Source: Limnanthes douglasii subsp. nivea
Lineage: Eukaryota; Streptophyta; Magnoliopsida; Brassicales; Limnanthaceae
Direction of reading: 5' to 3'
Assembly (NCBI GenBank): GCA_036936605.1
Contig: JAUPFV010000004.1
Location: 297,952,009 to 298,016,008 of the forward strand
DNA: 64,000 nucleotides
Shown here one piece after another: positions 40,116 to 51,896 of the stretch; within the stretch, counting starts at the first letter, position 1; every line of letters starts with the position of its first letter. Below the pieces are notes generated by a model, which saw nothing but the letters and a program-made list of their open reading frames with translations, did no database searches and was not told where the DNA came from. The position numbers and the translations under genes were made by a program.

Positions 40116-42458
40116 ATGAATCCGGACGAGCCGGAAGTACCACCAGCTCTGCTCGAAGTGGTGGGTGAAAACGATGAGTACACTACCGAAGAGCGCGATA
40201 TGCTAAAGGGTGAAATAGAAGCTCTGAGGGCAGAAAAGGCTAAGATGGGTCTAAAAGAGAAGTCCAAAGCATCAGTTGCTCATCACACCGATAACCCCAG
40301 AGAGCATGAGCCTTCAAAGACTCATGTGAGTGCCAAAAAGACTCATGCCAGCTCCAAAAAGTCTCACCGGTCTAAGCCAGTGGAGAGTTCTGACTCAAGC
40401 TCAGAATCTTCTAATAGCTCTTCGAACGATGAGGGACTTGAAGAATCCTTATCCTCTAGCAGCGATGAGGGTCGAAGTAAAAAGAAGCAAAAGCAGATCA
40501 AGAAATATTCAAGAAAAAAGGATAGACATGGAAAGATGAAGAAGAATATTGGCAAAGGGTCATCTCACAGCCGGAGGCATGTAGACCGGATGCTGAAGGA
40601 TCCTTTCTCTTTCCATGATGAGCCAGGTATCTTTGCAACTCCTAATGAGGATACTGTGTTCAGTCGTGGCAGGAATTGGAGGCAATCTCCATTATCCTCT
40701 AAAATTATGTCCGGTAACCTCCCCAAGAGGTTTGACAGCACCAAAATGGAAAATTACGATGGCAGTACTAATCCGGACAACCATTTGGAACAATTTAAAA
40801 ACTTCATGATGAACTTTAATGACGATGATAAGCTACTTTGCAGAGCATTCTCCCAGTCATTTACGGGGAGTGCTTTAAAATGGTATAACAGCCTACCACA
40901 AGGTTGTATCAAAAATTTTGATACTTTTTGGGTGGCCTTTCGAAGTCAGTTCGTTGGGAGTAAAGAACTAAAAGGAAATGGGGACACAATAATCCATTGT
41001 GCCCAAGAGCCAAATGAGTCCTTGAAAGAATATATAAGCCGTTTTATGAACACCAAGAATGGGTTGGCTGATTGCTTCGAGCAAGTGGCAATAGCATCCC
41101 TAAGACAGGGTTTGAACCCTGGCAATTTAGCTGATTCAGTGACCAGAAAAAAGTCCATGACTTGGGGAGGGCTGCTGAATCAGGTTGGAAAACAGATTAA
41201 CGTTGATGAAACAAAGAAAACCAGGGTGCACAGGCAGGTGAGGTCTACCCCGGTGGCACCAAATCCTAATCAGAATCAGTCCGGGAACAAGGCAAAGGAG
41301 ACCGGACAGGGGCATGGTAGAGCTAAAGCTCAGTCTCAGCCAGCTGCTCCTGCTCAGAGTCAGCAATCAAGAAACAGGAGAGGGCCATGGGTCCAACCGG
41401 AGTGGTTCGCAGAATTGAAAGAAAGTGTGGCCACCATTTATGATAAAACAAAGGAAGATGTGCACTATAGGAGACCGGCCACACTGCAATCTCCTAGGGA
41501 GCATCGTAATAACTCTTTCTGCCAATATCACAATGACATTAGCCATACCACTGATGACTGTATAGATTTGAAACAAGAAGTTCAGAACTTGATTGAGAGG
41601 GGAAATTTGGGGGCTTACGTCAAAAGAAGAGGAGGTAACAGACCTGACAATACTCACCGGGTTGGTCCAAGTAACGCTGCTCCGGAAGGAGCCATGGTTA
41701 TAATTGAGAGGTTTGATGTGGAATCTGAGTACCTGGATCCTGATCCAACTCGAAACAGAGTGGGTGCAATTGAGGAATGCTCTAGGACGGTCTCCGGACT
41801 CATTAAGTTTTTTGAGTCCCTTACAATTTTCGGAGGGGATACTATGACGGCTCCTACTGCTTCTTCGAGGAAGAGGCACGTTCATACTTTAGCCACCCAG
41901 CTAGAAGGGGGCATGACTTCCTATCAGTCACAAAATTCCTTCCCCTTCATTGTTTTTGATGAAGATGATCTAAGAGATATAGCTGGCCCTCATGAGGATG
42001 CTGTTGTCATAGGAGCGTCTATTAGGGGCAATGACATAAGACTAATTTTGGTGGATACTGGAAGCTCAGCCAATATCCTTTTCTTAACTACATACAAGAA
42101 AATGAAAAATCCAGCTGTAATTCAGAGTTCGGACATATCAATTGTGGGCTTTACTGGCAGCTCAGCAGATGTGATCGGAGAGTTCGAAGAGGAAGTTCTA
42201 TTGGGCAAGGGCCCTTTCAAGAAAATGGTTAGAATACTTTTTATCGTGGTGGATTGTCCCACTTACTATAATGCTATTCTAGGGAGGTCTTGGCTCTCTA
42301 GGATGCATGCAGTGGCTTCGACAGTCCACCAGTGCTTGAAATATGCTGTTCAGGGACAAGTGAGAGTTGTCCGGAGCAGTCAAAAGGTTGCAAGAGAATG
42401 TTATGCTACAGCCCTGGCTCCCCGGACGTTGGGGGAAGTTCGTATTAACGAGAAATAA
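40116..42458 (+). CDS. gag: Gag-protease polyprotein, element D (780 residues, intact)
   Basis: From ATG 40116 (MNPDEPEVPPALLEVVGEND): short coiled coil (about 25-50), Lys/Ser-rich and Ser-rich acidic region (about 60-130), Lys-rich stretch, gag domain (about 215-390), Gln/Ala/Pro linker, zinc knuckle variant Cys469-His472-His477-Cys482, then retropepsin-type protease with Asp647-Thr-Gly in LVDTGSSANILF and the LGRSWLSRMH block. Ends at TAA 42456-42458, the conserved stop before RT. Forms the particle and processes the polyprotein. It is the only full open Gag-protease here. Confidence 0.9.
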   Translation: MNPDEPEVPPALLEVVGENDEYTTEERDMLKGEIEALRAEKAKMGLKEKSKASVAHHTDNPREHEPSKTHVSAKKTHASSKKSHRSKPVESSDSSSESSNSSSNDEGLEESLSSSSDEGRSKKKQKQIKKYSRKKDRHGKMKKNIGKGSSHSRRHVDRMLKDPFSFHDEPGIFATPNEDTVFSRGRNWRQSPLSSKIMSGNLPKRFDSTKMENYDGSTNPDNHLEQFKNFMMNFNDDDKLLCRAFSQSFTGSALKWYNSLPQGCIKNFDTFWVAFRSQFVGSKELKGNGDTIIHCAQEPNESLKEYISRFMNTKNGLADCFEQVAIASLRQGLNPGNLADSVTRKKSMTWGGLLNQVGKQINVDETKKTRVHRQVRSTPVAPNPNQNQSGNKAKETGQGHGRAKAQSQPAAPAQSQQSRNRRGPWVQPEWFAELKESVATIYDKTKEDVHYRRPATLQSPREHRNNSFCQYHNDISHTTDDCIDLKQEVQNLIERGNLGAYVKRRGGNRPDNTHRVGPSNAAPEGAMVIIERFDVESEYLDPDPTRNRVGAIEECSRTVSGLIKFFESLTIFGGDTMTAPTASSRKRHVHTLATQLEGGMTSYQSQNSFPFIVFDEDDLRDIAGPHEDAVVIGASIRGNDIRLILVDTGSSANILFLTTYKKMKNPAVIQSSDISIVGFTGSSADVIGEFEEEVLLGKGPFKKMVRILFIVVDCPTYYNAILGRSWLSRMHAVASTVHQCLKYAVQGQVRVVRSSQKVARECYATALAPRTLGEVRINEK

Positions 42459-42464
42459 CAATTT
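42456..42464 (+). promoter_or_regulatory. Conserved stop TAA CAA TTT between protease and RT, element D
   Basis: The same frame continues QFEGLSGGEGEIDDP into RT, so only this stop separates Gag-protease from RT. Context is CAA TTT rather than CAA TTA. Confidence 0.55.
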
Positions 42465-44089
42465 GAGGGACTTTCTGGGGGAGAGGGTGAAATTGATGAC
42501 CCCAGAGAGGCCCCTGGAGTATTAATACCAATCGAAGAGGTAGAGACACATTGTCTAGAAGAAGGAAAAAGTGTCAAGATAGGGTCCAAAATGCCACCGG
42601 GTCTGAAAAGCGAAATCTTAAAGTTTTTGAAGAACCATCAACACGTTTTTGCTTGGTGCAATGCTGATGTTACTGGGGTACCAGCAAATATGATGTCACA
42701 TCACTTATCTGTCCGGAAAGATGTAGCATCAGTGGTTCAAAAGAGAAGGGCTTTTTCCAAGGAAAAGGCTGATGTCATAGTGCAAGAGGTTGACAGGCTC
42801 ACAAAGATGGGGCATATCAAGGAGTCTCAATATCCTTTGTGGACTGCCAATCTGGTCTTGGTAAAAAAGAAGAATGGCAAATGGCGCATGTGCATTGACT
42901 TCACAGATCTCAATAGAGCTTGCCCGAAAGATTTGTATCCAGTCCCCCGGATTGATCAGTTAGTAGACTCCACCTCTGGGAACAAGCTGTTATCCTTTAT
43001 GGATGCCTTCTCCGGATACAATCAGATTCAAGTAGATCCGAAGGATCAAGAGCATACTACATTTGTCACTGACAGAGGTCTTCATTGCTATAAGGTAATG
43101 CCATTTGGGTTGAAAAATGTCGGGGCTACTTATCAGAGATTAGTAAACAAAGCCTTTGCTGATCAGATTGGGAGAAATATGGAAGTATACATTGATGACA
43201 TGATGGTGAAGAGTGTGGATGAGCAATTGCACTTGGCAGACCTCCAAGAAACTTTTGCCAACTTGGTAAAAGTGAATTTAAAGTTAAATCCAGAAAAATG
43301 TGTGTTCGGAGTGCAATCTGGGAAATTTCTAGGCTATGTTATAAGTGAGCATGGGATACAGCCCGATCCGGACCAGCTTAATGCTCTATTCCAAATAGAG
43401 CCTCCTCGAAATATTAAAGAAGTACAACGGCTAACGGGGAGATTAGCTGCTTTAAACAGATTTATCTCAAGATCTTCGGACAGGTGTACCCCGTTCTTTC
43501 AAACCTTGAAGGGTGCAAAGGTATTCGATTGGACCCCGCAGTGTGATGAGGCTTTCAATGAGATCAAGAAGCACTTGTCTTCCCCCAAAACTCTATTTAA
43601 ACCAGTTGATGGGGAGACACTCTTCTATATTTGGCAGTTTCAAGTTGTGCCATCAGTGTTGTGTTGGTAAGAGAAGTGGATAGTCATCCCCATCCAGTGT
43701 ACTACATCAGCAAAAGTTTGATAGATGCAGAAATGCGCTACTTGAAACTCGAAAAGTTAGCATTATCCTTGGTGATAGCTGCCAGAAAGATAAGGCCTTA
43801 TTTCCAGGCTCATCCCATCGTCGTCCGGACTTATTTTCCCTTGAAGAATGTCCTCCAAAAGGCAGACATTTCAAGCAGGATGACTAAGTGGTCAGTAGAG
43901 TTGGGGGACTTCGACATAGATTTTGCCCCTCGAACAGCAGTCAAGGCCCAAGCTGTGGCTGACTTTTTGGTTGAATTTCACTCCGACAGGGATTCGGAGC
44001 AGACTACTAACATGAAAGATAAAAAGGTTTGGGTTGTCCGGACAGATGGTGGATCTAGCACCATGGGATGTGGTGCAGGGGTATGTTAG
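42459..44089 (+). pseudogene. RT and RNase H, element D (frameshift and stop)
   Basis: In frame with gag-protease. RT motifs LVKKKNGKWRMCIDFTDLN, FGLKNVGATYQRL and YIDDMMVKS (YIDD at 43189-43200). One base is missing near 43624 (GETLF then a shift), after which RNase H resumes (YYISKSLIDAEMRYLKLEK). The aRNH begins (RTDGGSSTMG) and is stopped by TAG at 44087, a TTG codon in C. Confidence 0.83.
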
Positions 44090-45679
44090 ACTTCTCCATA
44101 TGGTGACAAAATGTACCAAGATATATGTTTTGCTTTCAGGGCTTCTAACAATGAGTCTGAGTACAAAGCGGCTATAGCTGGATTAAAGTTAGCCTATATT
44201 TGTGGGGCTAAGAGAGTCAAGCTACTGAGTGACTCACAGCTCCTTATCCACCATGCTCAAGGTCAATCTGAAGTAAAAAAGGAGCAGCTAGTGAAATATT
44301 TACTCCTCCTTAAAAATGAAGCGCTCAAGTTTAAAAGTATTATTTATGAGCATATACCCCGGACAGAGAATGAGTTGGCAGATTCACTAGCAACTATAGC
44401 ATACACAGAGTCATATCCATGGATCCATGTCCTGGAAAGCCCATCCATTCAACTTAATATGGGTAAAGAAGAAGAAGTTTATGAAGTACAGATGAATCAT
44501 TGGCAAGAAAACTTAAACACAAGGCCCGTGGTTTTATCATACTGAGAGACATTTTGTATAAAAAGTCTTACAGTAAACCTCTTCTGTGCTGTTTAGGGGA
44601 TAACGAGTCTCAGGTTGTCCTCTGTTGAATTGCATAATGGTGAGGGATCACCTCATTGTGGATTCAGGGCTTTAACAAGAAGAGTTTTACTGGCTGGCTA
44701 CTATTGACCATCTATCATGACAGATGCTAAGGAGCTGGTAAGAAGGTGTGACCCATGTCAAAGATACAGTAATGAGATTCATGTCCCAGCCACCCCTTTA
44801 GAGTCAATTGTCGAGCCTATACCCTTTGCTCGATGGGGGTTGGATTTAGTAGGACCTCTCCCTATAGCATCCGGAGGGCGCAGAACTATAATTTTTGCTA
44901 TAAACTACTTTTCGAAGTGGATTGAAGCAGCCCCTCTAGCAGGAACAACATCAAAGGCTGTTATAAAATTCATTATGTCCAACATCTGTTGCAGATTTGG
45001 TGTCCCACAAAAGATAACGACAGACAATGGGCCACAGTTTGACAATAGGGAAATGGAGAGTTTTTGTGTCTCAAGGGGTATACAACATTGTTTCTCTTCA
45101 CCTTTCCACCCACAAGAAAATGGACAAGTTGAAGTGGCTAACAGAAATATACTGTCCGGTTTGAAGAAGAATTTGGAAGGGGCTGCTGGGAAGTGGCCTA
45201 GTTATTTACAAGAGGTCTTGTGGGCTTACCGGACAACACCTGGGGCTGCAACACAGGAGTCACCTTTTGCTTTGGTCTATGGGATGGATGCAGTAGCTCC
45301 CATAGAAGCAACTCTCCCATCGTTTTGTGTTCACAACTTCTCTGGATGTGCTAACGAGGTAGCAATCAGAGGTCAGCTCGATCTGGCAGAAGAAAGACGA
45401 GTTAAAGCTCACCTTCGAGTTGCACACTATAAAGGTTTGATGAGAAGCAGATTTGCTTCCAGAGTTAAAAGAAGAGATTTCCAACCGGGGGAAAAGGTAT
45501 TGAGGAAAGTCTTCTTACACACTAAAGAAAAGCTGTTCGGAAAATTGGCCCCAATTTGGGAAGGACCTTATGTGGTTGTTGAAAGGCTTAAACCTGGAAC
45601 ATATTGGCTGGAAGACAAGGATGGAAGAGTTCTGACCCACCCTTGGAATATCGAACATCTCCGGATGTACTTGGAGTAG
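44090..45679 (+). pseudogene. aRNH and integrase, element D (several breaks)
   Basis: aRNH continues (NESEYKAAIAGLKLAYICGA, LLSDSQLL, ENELADSLA). The linker shifts frame near 44500; a TGA replaces Trp in the YYWPS motif near 44705. From 44717 the integrase core is open to TAG at 45677: Asp in GLDLVGP, Asp in TDNGPQFD, Glu in NGQVEVANR, then the WEGPYVV block. Confidence 0.83.
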
Positions 45680-45739
45680 CATTTGTGTAAATATTTACTT
45701 GTTTAAATATCCATGTAAATATTTGGGGGCATACTCTTT

Positions 45740-45761
45740 CCTCCCTGGTGGCACGGGGAGG
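45740..45761 (+). other. Conserved hairpin downstream of pol, element D
   Basis: CCTCCCTG, loop GTGGCA, CGGGGAGG: 8-bp stem with one G-T pair. Stem bases differ from E but pair (T4-A17 of E is C4-G17 here). AATAAA follows 25 bases later. Confidence 0.7.
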
Positions 45762-46082
45762 TTTTAATGAGGTTTCCGGGCTTTTGAATAAAATTTGATG
45801 CCTTCTTAAAAAATTTCTGGAGTGTTTTAAGTTTTGTCCCTTGTCACACCATCCGGATTGAAATAAAAGAGTGATGACCACTTAAATATTCGTCATCATA
45901 GAATTTAAACACTCTCACTATGAAATAACTAAGGGCTATTTAAACTCTAGCCGGAGAATTTAAACACTCTCACTATGAAATGACTAAAGGCTGTTTAAAC
46001 TCTAGCCATCAAAATTGGAACAGACTATGAAAAAAGATGAGAATTGCACAAAACAGAGACATTCATTAAAATAACTTAAAAA

Positions 46083-46190
46083 TGCCTTGGCCTTCCAAGG
46101 ACTTTTGAATTGTCAAAACAGAACAAAAAACCTATCCGGTCAGATACCAGACGCAATTACACAAAAGAGTGCCTTGGCCATCCAAGGACT
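46083..46190 (-). other. Paired CCTTGG hairpins after antisense ORF, element D
   Basis: Minus strand CCTTGGATGGCCAAGG and CCTTGGAAGGCCAAGG, the same pair as in C and E in the aORF sense. Confidence 0.6.
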
Positions 46191-46226
46191 TTAGTTTGGG
46201 TAAACAAGTAAAAAGTAAATCATGAG

Positions 46227-49187
46227 TTAGGGTTGAGCCTTTGAAGATGGCTCACCTTCACCTGTCTTTTTCTTCCCTTTGAGATCACTTTCCTCTTCGT
46301 TGGGGCTCTCCCCGGTGTTTTCTTCGTCATCGGATGAAGATACACTAGAGAAGCCAATCTGGTCGCCTTTGGCCATCGTGTGATATGGGAGGTCTTCAAC
46401 CTCTACATGAAGCCATAAGTCTCCTAGGTTCTTATTCGGAAATTTCTCATGGAAGAGCAAAACCATGTCAGACCTTATCTTGGCATACTTTTCCTCCTGG
46501 ATATCAATCACGTTGTTGGCATAGGCATCGATCTTGGCTTGGATTTTGGCCTCCTGCTCCTTTAGCAAGCTGGTTTTCTCCTCGGCAGCCTTGGACACTG
46601 TATTCTCAAGAGCAATTTTGTCATTAGTCAAGTTACTGATGATTTGGTCTTTGGCTTTGGATTCCCCCTTTGTGGTGGCAAGATCTTTCTCCAGTCTGGA
46701 CAGCTTCTCCCGGAGCTCTGTGATGGTGTCCTCTAATGTGGTGATTTTGGTGGTGCTTACCTCTTGGTTTCTCTTCAACTCCTCGTTTACTTCCTTTAGA
46801 ATGGCAGCGTTTGAAGTGGCAGTGCGAAGGTCATCGGACAGCTTCTCTTTGTCAGACTTAAGATCTTTGATGATGTCTGCTTGATTCCGAGCTTGCTTCT
46901 CCAACGCAAGTACAGGCTGAACATTGTTTAATAAAGAATGGGCTATGACATCCCTTTCACTTGAAACGATAAAAGTCTTACCATTGAAAGTGACCGTGTT
47001 TGAGGTGCTCGGAGGGAGGTAAGGCCCGGCAAAGTCGTCTTTGGGAAGGTTGATGAAGTACTCACCAAATCCACCAAGACCAGTGATATCTACCCCATCA
47101 ATATTGAGATCTCCCCCTTCGACCTCGTCGGTATGGAAGTCACCCGGTATCTCCTCCGAATGTGTTGGGTCAGTAGGATCAGCTTGAGAAGAAGGCTATG
47201 GAACCCGGAGAGAAAGCTCGTCACCCTTGGAGGTCTTTTTCTTCTTGGCCTCCCTGTCTTTGCTTTCTCCTCCCCGTTTACGATCTCTCTTGGAAACTCT
47301 TGGAGGATTTGGGGAATGCGCTTCTTGTCTTTCAGTCTCCTGCTCCACCACTTCCAAGAGGGCAGCATCAATTTGATTAGGGACTGGCCCCTCCGGCTGC
47401 GTTGGAGCATCCTCCTCCACCTCTCCGGGGTTAGCACCACCAACCATTTTTTTACCTTTCTTTTTGCCCTTCATCTTACTCGAGGCTTTGGCTCGGCCGG
47501 GAAGTAGAGTGTCCCATCTAGTTCATGGGTCCTTTTAAGCACAACATCCGGAGGAGGCTGAGTGGTGAGCTCCTCCCAAGTTAAGTATCTCCGACCTGTG
47601 GTGTTCCACAAGTGAGACCTTGTCAGATTGCCTCCGGTAAAAGCAGCATGGAACCTGTTCCCCCACCTCTCAGCAGTCCAAGCATTGATCTTGGTGCAAG
47701 TAGCCTGCCCGGTTTTCAGGTGGTCGTTGAAGTCCTTGGGCAATACTGCTAAGGTAAAAATAAAACAAATCAATTTAAACTAACTTTTAAAAAAAAGGGA
47801 AATAAGAGTGAAAAACAAGGGACTTATGATCGCTCCTCCATCTGCTGGTGAGAAGGCTTAGGTTGACTCCAGACTTAATTTTCCGCCCGTTCTCCCATGC
47901 ACCACTTACGAACAGGAACTGGGTCTTCCAATTCCTCTCCAACTCCAGCAAGTCATCCACGGCTTTAAAAGTATCCCCCATGTTGAAATGGTAGAAGGGG
48001 ATGTGGTGGTTTCTGCAGAGACTGGCCACAGCAGCAAATTCCTCCATTGGTAGAGGAATCCCGGAGAGCCTTGAAGCCAAAATATTGGCCATGAGGGTAT
48101 ACCAGGCATTGGGGCTCAGCTGGCTCGGGCAGAGCTTTATCAGATGGAAGTATCTGACAATAGCTGGATCCAGGGGGAATCTAAGTCCCCAGTTGAACAG
48201 CTCTGTGAAGATAACAACTTCGCTCAGTTTGCAGTCCATGGGAGTCTCTGGGTGTATGGGGATCCTGATCTTCACATTCTCCGGTATTCCCCACTTCGTA
48301 CGCATCCGGCCCAGCTCAGCTGTGTGGATGAATGCGTAGTTAATTTTCTGCAGGGCAAGGAGGTACTTGACGTTGACCTTGTGAAAACAAGGCCCTACCC
48401 TTCCTTCGAGACTCTCCGGCAGATCCGGATGCCTCAAATACAGTTTCTCTTTGCCTTTGTCTTTTTTGGCAACACCAGCACTACTGGTCTGACCGGAGGG
48501 CTCAGACTCAAATGGGGCCTCTTCGACATAGTCCTCCATTACATCCTCCATGATTGATGAAGGGTTTTCGGTAGCAGTAGTAGAGGGAGGGTTCAGCTCA
48601 GGCTCAGTCTGGACTCCGGACTGATGGGCTTCAGTGTCCCCTTGATTTCTGGCCTCCGATTGGGGCTCTGGTACAGATGCATCTCTTCGGAGACTTGGAC
48701 TAGTGCCCTCCGGACCGGGCAGCCTGTCTTTGGGAACTTTTATGGGCATTTCAGATCCTGTGCTACTATCTTTGGCACCTGACTTTGAGGGGGTGCTCTT
48801 GGAAACTTGGCCTTTAACTAACCTTCCTCTTCTCCGGTCAACCAGATTTTGAGGAGAATGCTCCGTATCTGACCCCATAGCTATGAAGGGGGAGGGTTTC
48901 TTCAAACTGGTGACAGTTACCCCTGGCTCAACAGTGGGTTCTGATTCTTGAACCGAAGAACCAGAGACGATGGGGGAGAGATTAGTGTGGAATAAATTTC
49001 TCGGCTTGATGCCTTTTGAGGAAGAAGAGCCTTGATCTGACTCTGTGACTGAAGTAATTGGTCTGTCAACAGGCGAAACGGGTAACCCTGCCGCAATTCG
49101 TCTTTCCCTTTCAACCTTTTGTGCCTTCTCTAATTCAGAAAGGTTGAGCCACCCGCCTTTGATCAGAGCGTTCATCGCTGTAAACAT
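46227..49187 (-). pseudogene. Antisense ORF of element D (splice donor lost, frameshift, stop)
   Basis: Exon 1 49187-47828 (open; MFTAMNALIKGGWLNLSELE, gypsy-type domain FTELFNWGLRFPLDPAIVRY), intron 47827-47746, exon 2 47745-46227. The donor reads ATAAGT instead of GTAAGT. A one-base deletion near 47497 and TAG at 47196 (GAG in relatives) break exon 2. The coiled coil and the GEPSSKAQP end are preserved. Function unknown. Confidence 0.8.
47746..47827 (-). other. Intron in antisense ORF of D, donor mutated (82 bp)
   Basis: Donor ATAAGT (others GTAAGT), acceptor TTAGCAG, phase 1. Splicing would give SDLLPKDFNDH. Confidence 0.65.
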
Positions 49188-49630
49188 AAACTATCTGGGT
49201 AAACTTTTGCTTTAGAGAGAGAAAGCTTAAAGAAGTTGTGCAGAGTAAATATGAGAGAGATGGTAAAACAGTAGAAAGTGTGTTTGAATTTATAGTAAAT
49301 CTGAAAAAGGAGTTTGATTCCTAGGAGAATTTGAAAAGATTGGTAATGATTAAAGACGGCGCTGATGTCACCACCTTTAATTAAGAGGTTGCTTTTCGAA
49401 GAAGGTGGGTTCGAAATTCAAGGTGAAAAAACGGCTGAAAACAACCAATCAGAAAGCGACACGTGTCCCGCGAACTCTGGCAAAAAACCGTTTGGATTCA
49501 TGAAGCTTTATCAGTCCGGATAAAATCATAAGGCAAACAGACCTGTCCGGATTAAAACCACCCCTAATGTCGGACTGTTTTTCAGGTTTTTGACAAGAAT
49601 ATTTGTACAAACACCTAAAAAAAGGGCTCC
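49188..49630 (-). promoter_or_regulatory. Promoter-like region of the antisense ORF and polypurine tract, element D
   Basis: Minus-strand blocks: GACACGTGTC (49458-49467), TGACATCAGCGCCGTC (49355-49370), CCTAGG (49320-49325), TATAAAT (49288-49294), ATG 49187. An ACCAATC box lies near 49444. The polypurine tract AAAAAAAGGGCTCC at 49617-49630 precedes the 3' LTR on the plus strand. Confidence 0.65.
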
Positions 49631-50039
49631 TGATGAGTCCGAATTCTACCTGCTCCCCGGACAGGGACAGATCGGTCCAAGGCCTCCGGACCGGACAGAC
49701 TACTTCGAACACTTAGCCTATTGGGACTGTTCGAACTATGACAAAAGTACTAAAAAACCTAAACACTTCTTGACTAAGCTACTTGCTCTCCTACTTATAG
49801 CTCATGTGTCTTTAAACATGACCCGGGTCCATTGAACATGACCCGAAAGCCCATAAGGGCCCAAATGTAAGGGTATAAATACCCAACCACCTGCATTAAA
49901 TGTGGGTAATGAAAATTAACTGCAACCAGCCAGCTTAATTCTCCCTCTACGCTCCATTCTAAAGATTAAAGACCCGCATACTACCACAAAACACCAAACA
50001 AATTACAAATTTACTCTCGTACGATAATTAAACTCACCA
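49631..50039 (+). repeat. 3' LTR of element D (409 bp)
   Basis: Pairs with 39635-40043. TATA box at 49874-49881. Followed by ATTAT (50040-50044). Confidence 0.93.
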
Positions 50040-50044
50040 ATTAT

Positions 50045-51896
50045 GATATTGATTTTGCCCCCCGAACTGCAATCAAAGCTCAATCTGTTGCTGATTTCCT
50101 GGTTGAGTTCCATTCAGGAAGAAGTACTAAGCAAGCTTCAGATAAGAAAACTAAGAAGGTATGGGTTGTCCGGACATATGGTGGATCAAGTACCATGGGT
50201 TGTGGTGTTGTGATATGTTTAACCTCTCCGTATGGAAATAAGTTATACCGGGCTATATATTTTGCTTTTCGGGCTTCTAATAATGAGTCCGAGTATGAGG
50301 CTGATATAGCCGGTCTGAAGCTAGCTTTTCTGTGTGGGGCTAAAAGAGTCAGTTTGATGAGTGATTCTCAACTTCTTATCCATCATGCCAAAGGAAAATC
50401 TGAGGCCAAAAAGGAGTAGTTGATCAAATACTTGTTTATACTTAAAGAAGTGGCAGCTAACTTCAAAGATGTTAGCTATGAGCATATACCTAGATCGGAG
50501 AACACACTAGCAGACTCTTTGACAACCATAGCATACTCTGAGTCATATCCATGGATTCATGTGCAAGAATGTCCATCCATACAACCCAATCAGAGCAAGG
50601 AAGAGGAGGAAAGTTTAAGTATACAAGTGGTTCAACCCCAAAGACTGGAGATATCATCTTCTTCAATACATATCTGATGGCATTTTGCCTCCGGAGAAAG
50701 TTGTGGCAAGGAAAATGAAAGATAGGGCTCGTGGTTTTTTAATTATAAAAGATTTCATTTATAAGAAGTCTTTTAGTAGACCTCTCCTGCGCTGTTTGGG
50801 GGTTGAAGAGTCTCAAATTGTGCTATCTGAACTACATGATGGAGAAGGATCAGCACACTGTGGCTACAGCACACTGTGGCTATAGAGCTTTAACCCGGAG
50901 GGTTTTGTTGGCCGGATACTATTGGCCATCCATAATGACAGATGCCAAGGAGTTGGTGAAGAAATGTGACCCATGCCAATGATATGGTAATGAAATTCAT
51001 ATCCCAGTTGTTCCCCTATAGTCGATTTCTGAGCCAGTTCCTTTTGCTCGTTGGAGGCTGGAATTAGTAGAGCCTCTACCAATGGCGTCTAGAGGGTGCA
51101 TGACTATTATTGTAGCCATTGATTATTTCTCAAAGTGGATATAAGCAGCCCCCTGGTAGGAACTACTTCAAAAGTTGTTATAAAATTTATTTTGTCTAAC
51201 ATTTGTTGCAGATTTGGGGTTCCACAAAAGAGAACCATAGATAATGGGCCACAATTCGATAACAAGGATATGGAGAATTTATGTGCCTCCCGTGGCATTC
51301 AGCATTGTTTTTCTTGTCCTTTCCACCCACAAGAAAATGGTCAAGTTGAAGTGGCAAACAGGACCATTATGTCCGGTCTAAAGAAGAATTTAGAAGGGGC
51401 TGCAGGAAAATAACCAAGCTATTTGCAAGAAGTATTATGGGCATACCGGACTACTCCAGGAGCTGCTACACAAGAATCTCCTTTTACCTTGGTATATGGG
51501 ATGAATGTAATTGCTCATATAGAGGAAACTCTTCCATCATACAGAGTCCACAATTATTCCGAACAGGCTAATGAGGTGGCAATTAGAAGTCAGGTGGACT
51601 TAATAGAAGAAGAAAGGGTTAAGGCTCATCTTAGAACCACCCATTACCAAGGCTTATTAAGGAGCAGATTTTCTTCCAAAATCGAAAGAAGGGATTTTTG
51701 GCCAGGGGACAAAGTATTGAGAAAAGTTTTCTTGCATACTAAGGAGAAGCAGTTCGGCAAGTTAGCTCCAAACTGGGAAGGGCCTTATGAGGTCTCCGGA
51801 AAAATTAAGCCTCGAACATACAGGCTTCAAGACAAAGATGGAAGAATCTTAAAGCACCCTTGTAATATTGAACACCTCCGCTTATATCTGGAGTGA
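50045..51896 (+). pseudogene. aRNH and integrase, element B2 (right of D)
   Basis: DIDFAPRTAIKAQSVADFL, then aRNH in which the first catalytic Asp is Tyr (RTYGG). TAG at 50417, then a frameshift in the linker. The zinc region contains a 16-base tandem duplication (CAGCACACTGTGGCTA, near 50852-50883) that breaks the frame. Core pieces 51135-51413 (TIDNGPQFDNKD) and 51423-51896 (WEGPYEV, HLRLYLE) are separated by a TAA in place of a Trp codon. Not functional. Confidence 0.8.

Larger units (their letters stand above)
45680..46226. other. Convergent spacer of element D
   Basis: Holds palindrome GTAAATATTTAC and GTTTAAA (45686-45722), the pol-side hairpin (45740-45761), AATAAA (45787-45792), an imperfect direct repeat (AATTTAAACACTCTCACTAT twice, near 45902 and 45958) and two CCTTGG hairpins (46083-46104, 46170-46190). 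No gene is seen. Confidence 0.75.
39635..50039 (+). mobile_element. Element D: full-length Tat-type retrotransposon, 10,405 bp
   Basis: Plus strand: 5' LTR 39635-40043, primer binding site, gag-protease, conserved stop, RT, RNase H, aRNH, integrase, spacer, minus-strand antisense ORF, polypurine tract, 3' LTR 49631-50039. LTRs of 409 bp with about nine differences, and a perfect ATTAT target duplication. Gag-protease is open over 780 codons; pol and the antisense ORF are damaged. Confidence 0.94.
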
